13,085 nt of DNA from Flavobacteriales bacterium CG18_big_fil_WC_8_21_14_2_50_32_9 (lineage in GTDB: Bacteria > Bacteroidota > Bacteroidia > Flavobacteriales_E > Vicingaceae): contig PCUH01000090.1 in the NCBI GenBank assembly GCA_002770955.1, positions 1-13,085 on the forward strand, written 5' to 3'. The notes beneath the pieces were generated by a model that saw only the letters and a list, made by a program, of their open reading frames with translations, did not search any database and was not told the origin of the DNA. Position numbers and translations under genes: made by a program. This document shows positions 7,938 to 13,085 of the stretch, piece after piece; position 1 is the stretch's first letter, and each line of letters starts with the position of its first letter.

Positions 7938-7963
7938 CATAACGCATAGATTTTATTAATTTT

Positions 7964-8067
7964 ATGCAAGTAAGAATAGGCAGACGATAAGAACCATAAT
8001 TTTTTTAGCAACCATTTCGTTAGTTGGTATTATTACCACCCAATATTTTTGGGTTTTTCAACCGTAA
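7964..8067 (+). pseudogene. Remnant of a sensor histidine kinase N-terminus (first membrane segment)
   Basis: Bases 7993-8058 encode TIIFLATISLVGII followed directly by TTQYFWVF, then a stop at 8065-8067. This pattern (basic start, hydrophobic helix with ISLVGII, then TQ-x-Y/F-W-V) closely resembles the first transmembrane segment of Bacteroidota two-component sensor kinases, where W-V is normally followed by K-K-A-F-D-L and a periplasmic region. An ATG at 7964 begins MQVRIGRR but reaches a stop at 7988, so joining it to the hydrophobic part needs a frameshift. Nothing downstream continues the protein. I read it as a decayed, truncated kinase gene; chance similarity of a hydrophobic stretch cannot be excluded. 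Recognition is from memory of the family. Confidence 0.45.
8038..8058 (+). terminator. Weak terminator-like hairpin
   Basis: ACCCAA (8038-8043) and TTGGGT (8049-8054) form a 6-bp stem with a 5-base loop, followed by four T. It overlaps the kinase-like remnant, so the similarity to a terminator may be accidental. Confidence 0.3.
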
Positions 8068-8184
8068 GAAATAAAATAAAAAAGTGATTATTTTTTGGCT
8101 CTCTAAAAAGAGGTGCCGTTATTTTATTTATAAATAATCGTAAATCGATTATTCCAAATAAAGGGCATAATAGGACACATTCTG

Positions 8185-8203
8185 TTCATCATTAGATGAT
8201 GAA
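8185..8203. repeat. Perfect 8-bp-arm palindrome upstream of the Rrf2 gene
   Basis: TTCATCAT (8185-8192) and ATGATGAA (8196-8203) are separated by TAG. There is no T tract on either side, so an operator is somewhat more likely than a terminator. It lies 177 bp before the regulator start; no other copy was seen in the window. Confidence 0.4.
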
Positions 8204-8367
8204 TGAAATTAAAATAGTTGATATTTAATTGTGTCTTCATTGTTTTTTCAAACCACGAAAGTAATATTGCTTTGTTATTTAGCTAATATTAAAATATAAT
8301 ATTTAACTTTAATGCTGTTAGTTGTTGGTTTTCAATTAAAAAAATTATAAGATTTATTGTAAATAAC

Positions 8368-8375
8368 TAACTTTG
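8368..8375 (+). promoter_or_regulatory. TAnnTTTG -7 box abutting the Rrf2 start codon
   Basis: TAACTTTG matches the Bacteroidota -7 consensus perfectly and ends 4 bases before the ATG at 8380. Transcription would then begin at or very near the ATG, giving a leaderless message. No TTG is found at the expected -33 position (nearest at 8322-8327 and 8357-8359), so this rests on the -7 match alone. Confidence 0.4.
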
Positions 8376-8379
8376 TTGC

Positions 8380-8808
8380 ATGATATCCAAAAAAACAAAA
8401 TACGCCATTAATGCATTGGTATATTTAGCCAAAAAACCTTTACAACAGCCCATATTAATTAGCGAAATTGCCGAACACGAACACATTCCTCAAAAATTTT
8501 TAGAAGCTATTTTACTCAATTTAAAAAAGGATGGAATTTTAGCAAGTAAAAAAGGAAAAGGTGGAGGTTATTTTTTGTTAAAATCCCCAAATGATGTTAA
8601 CATGGCAGATGTAATGCGTTTGTTTGATGGACCAATTGCTTTACTCCCTTGTGTTACTTATAAATATTATCAAAAATGCGAAGAATGTACCGATGAGGAC
8701 TCTTGTGGTATTCGTTCGGTGTTTTTAGAAGTTCGAAATCATACCGTAGAATTGCTAAAGAAAGCAACTTTAGCTGAAATCATAAAAAGAGGAGAATCAG
8801 TCCATTAA
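8380..8808 (+). CDS. Rrf2-family transcriptional regulator with clustered cysteines
   Basis: The 142-residue product is standard Rrf2 length. Residues 1-70 form the winged helix-turn-helix DNA-binding domain (start MISKKTKYAINALVYLA, then I-S-E-I-A-E, I-P-Q-K-F-L-E and the wing G-K-G-G-G-Y). Cysteines lie at 91, 100, 103 and 109 (C-x8-C-x2-C-x5-C), in the region where IscR and NsrR bind an iron-sulfur cluster with three cysteines. A cluster or thiol-based sensor is therefore plausible, though the spacing differs from IscR and NsrR. It likely controls the permease that starts 66 bp downstream, through the palindrome at 8826-8846, and may also regulate itself. Rrf2 proteins of this cysteine type often accompany sulfur or cysteine genes in other bacteria (recollection), but no such enzyme gene is present here. 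The ATG is fixed by the conserved N-terminus. Confidence 0.93.
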   Translation: MISKKTKYAINALVYLAKKPLQQPILISEIAEHEHIPQKFLEAILLNLKKDGILASKKGKGGGYFLLKSPNDVNMADVMRLFDGPIALLPCVTYKYYQKCEECTDEDSCGIRSVFLEVRNHTVELLKKATLAEIIKRGESVH

Positions 8809-8825
8809 TTTTTTTCAACTTTATT

Positions 8826-8846
8826 AGTCTATTAATTCAATAGACT
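8826..8846. promoter_or_regulatory. Palindromic operator candidate for the Rrf2 regulator
   Basis: AGTCTATT (8826-8833) and its perfect reverse complement AATAGACT (8839-8846) flank AATTC. The 21-bp site ends 3 bases before the -7 box at 8850, so a bound dimeric regulator would cover the -33/-10 region and repress. Length and symmetry suit an Rrf2 dimer, and the site lies between the regulator and the permease. No T tract follows, which argues against a terminator. Confidence 0.6.
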
Positions 8847-8849
8847 TTG

Positions 8850-8857
8850 TATATTTG
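8850..8857 (+). promoter_or_regulatory. TAnnTTTG -7 box of the permease gene
   Basis: TATATTTG is a perfect match to the Bacteroidota -7 consensus and lies 17 bases before the ATG at 8875, predicting a very short leader. No TTG occurs at the usual -33 distance; the palindrome occupies that place. Confidence 0.5.
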
Positions 8858-8874
8858 TTTTCTAAAACAAGCTT

Positions 8875-10665
8875 ATGTCAGCTGACGCTATCATCACCAT
8901 CATTGTTATTCTTGGAGCAATTGTGTTATTTGCAACGGAAATTATTTCCATTGATTTAGTTGCCTTATTGGTAATGACTACTTTAATTTTATTTGGTGTG
9001 GTTACTCCGCAAGAAGGAATTGAGGGGTTTAGCAATAAAGCTACCGTTACAGTTGCTTTTATGTTTGTACTTAGTGCCGCTTTGTTAAAAACTGGTGCGT
9101 TACAGTTTATAACCTATCGATTATCGAGTTTGTTTCGAACAAATTTCATATTAGGTTTAGGCTTAATGATGATGTTAGTTGCCATTATTTCTGCGTTTAT
9201 CAATAATACGCCTGTTGTGGCAATTTTTATTCCTGTGGTAATTCAAATTGCTCATGCATCAGGACAAAGTCCTAGTAAAATGCTAATTCCATTATCTTTT
9301 GCTGCTATATTTGGAGGAACGTGCACGTTAATTGGAACATCAACTAATATTTTAGTGAGTGGAATAGCCGAAAAAGAAGGTGTTGGAACATTTTCAATGT
9401 TTCAAATGGCACCGCTTGGACTTGTTTTTTTAGGTGTTGGAATTTTATATATGCTATTTATAGGAATAAAGTTATTGCCAAATAGAAAGGAAGAAGATTT
9501 GAGTACTAAATTTGGAATGCGGGATTACTTATCAGAAATTGAATTACTCGAAAATTCAGATGCTGTTGGTAAAACCATTATGGAATCAACATTGGTAAAA
9601 GAGTTAGAAATGGACGTGATTGAAGTGAGAAGAGGAAACGAAATGTTTAATTTGCCTTCGGGAGATTTTGTGTTGTTAGCCAATGATATTTTAAAAGTAC
9701 GCTGTAATGCAGAGAAAATTAAACTACTTAAAGATAGGGCGAAGATAATGCTTGCTTCATCTATTAAAATTGGTGGAGAAGACTTTAAGGGGAAAAACAC
9801 TACGCTGGTTGAAATGGTAATTACTTCAAACTCCGAATTAGATGGAAAAACCCTACGTGAAGTTGATTTTAGAAGAAGGTTTAGAGCCATTCCGTTAGCT
9901 ATTCAGCACAGAGACGAAGTGGTGCATGAAGATTTATATAAAGTAACCCTAAAAGCTGGTGATGTAATTTTAGCAGAAGTAAAGAATCACTACATCAAAG
10001 AAATTAAAAAACTAGAAACTGAGCAAAACAACCCATTTGTATTGATTTCAGAAGATACGTTGCTGGATTTTGATAAAAAGAAATTTTTTATTGTTATTTC
10101 TGTTCTTCTTGCTATAGTTGGTTTAGCAACTTTTGAGCTACTCGATATTATGGTTGGGACAATTGCTGGTGTTGTTTTATTGGTTTTGCTTAAATGTTTA
10201 ACCATGAAAGAAACCTACGAAGCCATCAATTGGAAGATTATTTTTTTATTGGTGGGAGCGTTGAGTTTAGGTGTTGCTATGAAAAACACTCAACTTGATG
10301 TACTTATTGCAAGCAACATTGTAGCTAATTTAGGTAAATGGGGTCCAATAGCTATTGTTTCAGGCATGTATTTAATCACTTCCTTATTAACTGAAATTAT
10401 GTCGAATAATGCTACAGCCGCATTATTGGCTCCAATTGCTATTGCTACAGCACATAATTTAGGATTGAGTCCCATTCCATTTTTAATGGCAATTACTTTT
10501 GCTGCTTCTGCAAGTTTTATGACTCCAGTAGGTTATCAGACTAATGCAATGGTGTTTAGTGCGGGTAACTATAAATTTATGGATTTTATAAAAGTGGGTA
10601 CTGCTCTAAATATTTTATTTTGGATTATTGCGACTTTCCTAATTCCAGTATTTTTTCCGTTTTAG
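8875..10665 (+). CDS. SLC13/DASS-type anion permease with two RCK_C domains
   Basis: The 596-residue inner-membrane transporter has two membrane halves (about residues 5-200 and 402-594) split by a cytosolic insert (about 205-390) holding two TrkA-C/RCK_C domains (around 215-290 and 300-385, each ending in a G-D-x-I/V-L motif). Family signatures are N-N-T-P at 110-113, G-T-S-T-N at 154-158, S-N-N-A-T at 510-514 and ASASFMTPVGYQTNAMV near 544-560. The last fits the sodium:sulfate symporter signature as I recall it. Such RCK-containing members transport sulfate, other oxyanions or dicarboxylates. Sulfate is the best guess given the Rrf2 neighbour, but the substrate is not readable from sequence. 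The RCK_C domains likely sense a small ligand. Expression is probably controlled by the adjacent palindrome. The gene ends 2 bp from the convergent DUF4286 gene. Confidence 0.9.
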   Translation: MSADAIITIIVILGAIVLFATEIISIDLVALLVMTTLILFGVVTPQEGIEGFSNKATVTVAFMFVLSAALLKTGALQFITYRLSSLFRTNFILGLGLMMMLVAIISAFINNTPVVAIFIPVVIQIAHASGQSPSKMLIPLSFAAIFGGTCTLIGTSTNILVSGIAEKEGVGTFSMFQMAPLGLVFLGVGILYMLFIGIKLLPNRKEEDLSTKFGMRDYLSEIELLENSDAVGKTIMESTLVKELEMDVIEVRRGNEMFNLPSGDFVLLANDILKVRCNAEKIKLLKDRAKIMLASSIKIGGEDFKGKNTTLVEMVITSNSELDGKTLREVDFRRRFRAIPLAIQHRDEVVHEDLYKVTLKAGDVILAEVKNHYIKEIKKLETEQNNPFVLISEDTLLDFDKKKFFIVISVLLAIVGLATFELLDIMVGTIAGVVLLVLLKCLTMKETYEAINWKIIFLLVGALSLGVAMKNTQLDVLIASNIVANLGKWGPIAIVSGMYLITSLLTEIMSNNATAALLAPIAIATAHNLGLSPIPFLMAITFAASASFMTPVGYQTNAMVFSAGNYKFMDFIKVGTALNILFWIIATFLIPVFFPF

Positions 10666-10667
10666 TT

Positions 10668-10973
10668 TTAAACTTCTTCCAATAAGGTTCTAAAAGCTAC
10701 AAATTTACCATCATAACGCTCTAAATGAGCTTTTTGTAATTTTGGTGCGTGTTCTTTTTGGTAGGAATCTAACATCTCTTTATCTAAACAAAAATATTGA
10801 ATAGCATAGGTATGCCCCACTTCATCTTCTTGTGTGCTTAATACTTTACATATTCTATTTTCTTTAAAACATCCTGTATTCATAACATCAGGAATATGAA
10901 TGGTTTTCATCCAATGAAGCCAGTCTTGATGAACAGATTCGTCTATATTGATGGTAACATTATAAATTAGCAT
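10668..10973 (-). CDS. DUF4286 family protein
   Basis: The 101-residue product begins MLIYNVTINIDESVHQDWL, followed by W-M-K-x-x-H-I-P-D-V, A-I-Q-Y-F and a C-terminal F-V-A-F-R-T-L-L-E. This is the characteristic layout of DUF4286, a small cytosolic alpha/beta-barrel-like (ferredoxin-like) family of unknown function widespread in Bacteroidota. Length is normal and no signal peptide or membrane helix is present. It is convergent with the permease (stop codons 2 bp apart) and lies 117 bp downstream of ddl on the same strand, so it could be read from the ddl transcript or from its own weak promoter: TAACTTTA on the minus strand (10982-10989) is one mismatch from the -7 box. Function cannot be inferred from the neighbours. 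Confidence 0.88.
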   Translation of the reverse strand: MLIYNVTINIDESVHQDWLHWMKTIHIPDVMNTGCFKENRICKVLSTQEDEVGHTYAIQYFCLDKEMLDSYQKEHAPKLQKAHLERYDGKFVAFRTLLEEV

Positions 10974-11010
10974 AAGTATTGTAAAGTTAAAAGTTTGTAA
11001 AATTTAGGGA

Positions 11011-11082
11011 GTTTATCAGTTTATCAGTTTACGTTTTTTCGGTTCACTGCTGCCCTCTAAAACCTAACTACTAAAACCTAAC
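11011..11082. repeat. Two short direct repeats in the ddl-DUF4286 spacer
   Basis: GTTTATCA occurs twice head to tail (11011-11018, 11019-11026) followed by GTTTA. CTAAAACCTAAC occurs twice with a 14-bp period (11057-11068, 11071-11082). Both are simple low-complexity duplications in the 117-bp spacer; no known function. Confidence 0.6.
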
Positions 11083-11090
11083 ACCTCTTT

Positions 11091-12062
11091 TTAGATTATC
11101 AACCCCACTTCAATTACATCCGAAAACAATTTTTTCAATAAAATTCCTTCATAGGCTGCCATTTGCGGAATCAAGCTTTGGGCTGATTGTCCTGGAACAG
11201 TGTTAATTTCTATGAGATGAGGTTGATTTTCTATAATAATATAATCGATTCTGCAAATTCCTTTTAAATCAAGAATTTCATAAATATTTTTTGTGATGGA
11301 TTTAATATTAGTTTCTAATTCTTTGGGTAAATCGGCTGGAGTAATTTCTTTTGATTGTCCTAAATATTTAGCATCAAAATCAAAAAACTCATTGTCTGAT
11401 ATTATTTCAGTGATGGGCAATACTTTTATTCCTTTTTTTGACAAATAAATCCCGTTTGTAACTTCTCTTCCTTGCATAAAGGTTTCTATCAATGCTTGAG
11501 TTCCATGTTCTAGTGCTTTTTTAATAGCTGATTCGAGTTCTTTTACCTCTTTCACTTTTGTTACCCCAAAACTGCTACCACCGTCAACAGGTTTCACAAA
11601 GCAAGGTAATCCTATTTTTTTTATGATTTCATCAGCAATTATTACTTCATTTTTTCTAACCAGTACCGATTCGGCTACTTTTATTCCGAAGCCTTTTAAA
11701 AATTGATTACATACATATTTATTAAACGTAAGTGTTGATGCTAAATGTCCACAAGTAGTATAAGGCAGGCTAATCATATCAAAATAGGCTTGTAATTTCC
11801 CATCCTCACCAGGTGTTCCGTGAATTACAATAAATGCTAAATCGAAGGTTGTTTTTTTGTTTTCTATTTCGAAAGAAAAATCGGTTCTGTTAATCGCTAT
11901 TTTTTTATCATTAATTAATACAAACCAACCTTCTTCATCAATACTAACTTTAAAAGGTGTGTATAAATTTAAGTCAATATTATTAAATACTGTTTCAGCA
12001 CTTTTAAGTGAAACAACTTTTTCGTGGCTATATCCACCTTCAATTATGGCTATTTTTTTCAT
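11091..12062 (-). CDS. ddl: D-alanine--D-alanine ligase
   Basis: This cytosolic ATP-grasp enzyme joins two D-alanines with ATP to make the D-Ala-D-Ala end of the peptidoglycan precursor. The 323 residues contain the family motifs in order: G-G-Y-S-H-E (Glu14), HGTPGEDG (81-88), K-P-V-D-G-G-S-S-F-G-V (157-167), D-F-D-A-K-Y (228-233), E-I-T-P-A, R-I-D-Y (Arg271, Asp273), E-I-N-T-V-P-G (Glu285, Asn287) and S-L-I-P. The Glu14, Ser163/164 and Tyr233 positions correspond to the Glu-Ser-Tyr triad of E. coli DdlB, and Tyr233 in A-K-Y supports D-Ala-D-Ala rather than D-Ala-D-Lac specificity. The ATG is preceded by ATACAAAA with no Shine-Dalgarno site. It is isolated from the cell-wall genes with which it often occurs; 154 bp separate it from the upstream gene on the same strand, with a terminator between. 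Confidence 0.95.
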   Translation of the reverse strand: MKKIAIIEGGYSHEKVVSLKSAETVFNNIDLNLYTPFKVSIDEEGWFVLINDKKIAINRTDFSFEIENKKTTFDLAFIVIHGTPGEDGKLQAYFDMISLPYTTCGHLASTLTFNKYVCNQFLKGFGIKVAESVLVRKNEVIIADEIIKKIGLPCFVKPVDGGSSFGVTKVKEVKELESAIKKALEHGTQALIETFMQGREVTNGIYLSKKGIKVLPITEIISDNEFFDFDAKYLGQSKEITPADLPKELETNIKSITKNIYEILDLKGICRIDYIIIENQPHLIEINTVPGQSAQSLIPQMAAYEGILLKKLFSDVIEVGLII

Positions 12063-12156
12063 TTTTGTATTAGTGTTTGTCTATAAAGTCGAGAGGCTGA
12101 ACTATAATTCAAGCCATAAAAGTAAGTACATTTTTTTAGGTGTAAAATAAATCACA

Positions 12157-12196
12157 AAGAAAAAGCCTCAACAAATTAATGTTGAGGCTTTTTCTT
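12157..12196 (-). terminator. Strong hairpin terminator between T9SS cargo gene and ddl
   Basis: A perfect 17-bp stem (12157-12173 and 12180-12196, core GCCTCAACA / TGTTGAGGC) with a 6-base loop is flanked by A and T runs, so it can work in both directions. It lies 20 bp after the stop of the minus-strand cargo gene and insulates ddl. Bases 12063-12156 beyond it show no clear promoter box for ddl. Confidence 0.92.
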
Positions 12197-12216
12197 AAAA
12201 GAGACTTTTTAAAAAG

Positions 12217-13085
12217 TTATTGAACAATAACCTTTTTAGTAACCACTTCTTTATTGGTAATGATATTTACAAAGTAGATACCTTTTACATCTCCAATGTT
12301 AATTTGCTCATTAATCACATTAACATTATCGAAGTTGTTTTTAACAAATACTTCCTGTCCTTGAACATTGGTAACACTAATTCGTAATTCAGTAGTGTTT
12401 TTATTGTTTAACTTAATAGTAAACTGACCTTTGTTGGGGTTAGGATAGATATTAAAATCTACTAGAGATGCATTTTCATCTAATCCAACACAGGTTGAGA
12501 ATGTAACATTAATATCATCTTGATAAACACAGCCAGTATTAAAGTCTGTTACAACTACAATAATTGTATATGTACCATTACCTCCAAATATGGAAGTATC
12601 TAAATTAACAATTTGTGTTGTTGCTCCGAAAGACCAGTTGTAAATATAAGAACCAGCACCCGCATCTAATGTTAACGTATCTGTTGAACAAACTATAGTA
12701 TCAGCACCTAAATTTAGAGCAATTGGCATACATGGAGGAGTCGCAAAAGTAAAAGGACCAACCCATGCACTAGAATCTTGACCACAATCAGCTTGCACAT
12801 AATAATCATAAGAAGTTCCTGGCATTAATCCTTGTAATAAGTAAGGTTTTGCTAGCACAACTTGAGGATTACCTGTTCCTAAAGTAAATCCAGTTACGTC
12901 CCACTCAATATTCCAAGTAGTTGCTGTTCCATTTTCTGTCCAATCTAACATAGCAGATGTTGGTTGTATGTTAAATGCAGTTAAGTTAGAAGGGTCTGAA
13001 CAAGTAATGGCATCATACACTTCTACATCATCCACTACATTTGCACGTCCCCAGTTATTAATACCTTCAAACGCAATTTGATAAG
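12217..13085 (-). CDS. Secreted multidomain protein with T9SS type A sorting domain, 5' end outside window
   Basis: The frame is open to the right edge (the last visible codons read YQIAFEGINNWGRANVVDDV), so the GTG at 13035 is internal and ~289 C-terminal residues are seen. In order: the end of a MAM/lectin-like jelly-roll domain (Y-Q-I-A-F-E-G ... V-V-D-D-V-E-V-Y); a fibronectin type III-like domain starting C-S-D-P-S-N-L-T-A with L-D-W-T-E-N-G and Y-Y-V-Q-A-D-C-G; an Ig/PKD-like domain (L-G-A-D-T-I-V-C ... L-T-L-D-A-G ... Y-N-W); and a type A sorting domain (F-N-I-Y-P-N-P-N-K-G-Q-F, V-T-N-V-Q-G-Q-E-V-F, K-G-I-Y-F-V-N-I, KKVIVQ). The type A domain sends the protein through the T9SS. The catalytic or main binding domain, if any, lies outside the window, so the role is unknown; adhesion or extracellular hydrolysis are both possible. 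The Ig-like module resembles those of the repeat protein at the left end. Confidence 0.88.
   Translation of the reverse strand, partial: YQIAFEGINNWGRANVVDDVEVYDAITCSDPSNLTAFNIQPTSAMLDWTENGTATTWNIEWDVTGFTLGTGNPQVVLAKPYLLQGLMPGTSYDYYVQADCGQDSSAWVGPFTFATPPCMPIALNLGADTIVCSTDTLTLDAGAGSYIYNWSFGATTQIVNLDTSIFGGNGTYTIIVVVTDFNTGCVYQDDINVTFSTCVGLDENASLVDFNIYPNPNKGQFTIKLNNKNTTELRISVTNVQGQEVFVKNNFDNVNVINEQINIGDVKGIYFVNIITNKEVVTKKVIVQ

Larger units (their letters stand above)
7845..8379. other. 535-bp region without an intact gene
   Basis: No credible full-length coding sequence is seen on either strand. It contains an inverted repeat with arms 7861-7867 and 7899-7905, the long AT palindrome at 7908-7937, a short kinase-like remnant at 7964-8067, a hairpin with T tail at 8038-8058, a palindrome at 8185-8203, an imperfect palindrome AAAGTAATATTGCTTT at 8258-8273, and the -7 box at 8368-8375. 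The stretch 8070-8180 shows nothing further apart from a small inverted repeat (AATCG/CGATT). Confidence 0.7.

Noticed and set aside
9525..9890. 121-codon open frame on the - strand inside the permease gene
   Set aside because: It mirrors the RCK_C-coding region; Ser-rich translation with no domain, typical of an antisense shadow.
11011..11082. Short direct repeats as a CRISPR or iteron array
   Set aside because: Only two copies each, no unique spacers of regular length, and no replication or Cas gene nearby.
11857..12150. 97-codon open frame on the + strand opposite the ddl start
   Set aside because: Antisense to the conserved N-terminus of ddl; its product has no recognisable features and low-complexity composition typical of a shadow frame.
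12063..12156. Possible small RNA, tRNA or promoter between ddl and the terminator
   Set aside because: No cloverleaf, no TAnnTTTG box on the minus strand and no short gene could be supported.
13033..13035. GTG as the start of the right-end minus-strand gene
   Set aside because: The frame stays open to the edge and encodes a conserved jelly-roll ending; no signal peptide follows the GTG.

Overview
The window looks like a chromosomal segment of a marine or freshwater-type Bacteroidota, most likely a member of the Flavobacteriia or a close relative. The DNA is visibly AT-rich. There are no Shine-Dalgarno sites: start codons follow A-rich runs. Candidate promoters carry the Bacteroidota -7 box TAnnTTTG. 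Several proteins end in type IX secretion system (T9SS) sorting domains of both kinds: type B (CHU_C) at 1822-2106, and type A at the ends of the 4990-6210 and 12217-13085 genes. DUF4286 and PorP/SprF proteins are also typical of this phylum.

Left part (1-7844, all + strand): an envelope and secretion block. It opens inside a large secreted repeat protein built from a 531-bp (177-residue) tandem unit and ending in a type B sorting domain. A PorP/SprF outer-membrane protein follows after 12 bp and is the expected partner for exporting or anchoring that cargo. Next come a secreted protein of unknown function (3162-4934), a six-Asp-box beta-propeller protein with a type A sorting domain (4990-6210, followed by a clear hairpin terminator), and an OmpA-family lipid-free periplasmic/outer-membrane protein with PD40 propeller, carboxypeptidase-regulatory-like domain and OmpA C-domain (6297-7844). 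The last is PorE-like in domain order but has no TPR part. Its signal peptide coding region contains a GC-rich palindrome that looks like a piece of a dispersed repeat.

Middle (7845-8379): a 535-bp region without an intact gene. It holds a 14-bp-arm AT palindrome, a short decayed stretch resembling the first membrane segment of a sensor histidine kinase, further inverted repeats, and a perfect -7 box that would place transcription start at the ATG of the next gene.

Right part: an Rrf2-family regulator with four clustered cysteines (8380-8808) is followed by an SLC13/DASS-type permease with two internal RCK_C domains (8875-10665). In the 66-bp gap between them, a perfect 8-bp-arm palindrome sits 3 bp upstream of a TAnnTTTG box. 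This suggests an Rrf2-controlled permease, by analogy probably for sulfate or another anion. Convergent to these on the - strand lie a DUF4286 protein (10668-10973), D-alanine--D-alanine ligase (ddl, 11091-12062), a 17-bp-arm terminator, and the C-terminal part of another T9SS type A cargo protein that runs off the right edge (12217-13085).

I see no tRNA or rRNA genes, CRISPR array, transposase, or defence system. The most interesting points are the exact-period repeat protein with its PorP partner, the regulator-permease operator, the decayed kinase fragment, and the palindrome embedded in a signal peptide.
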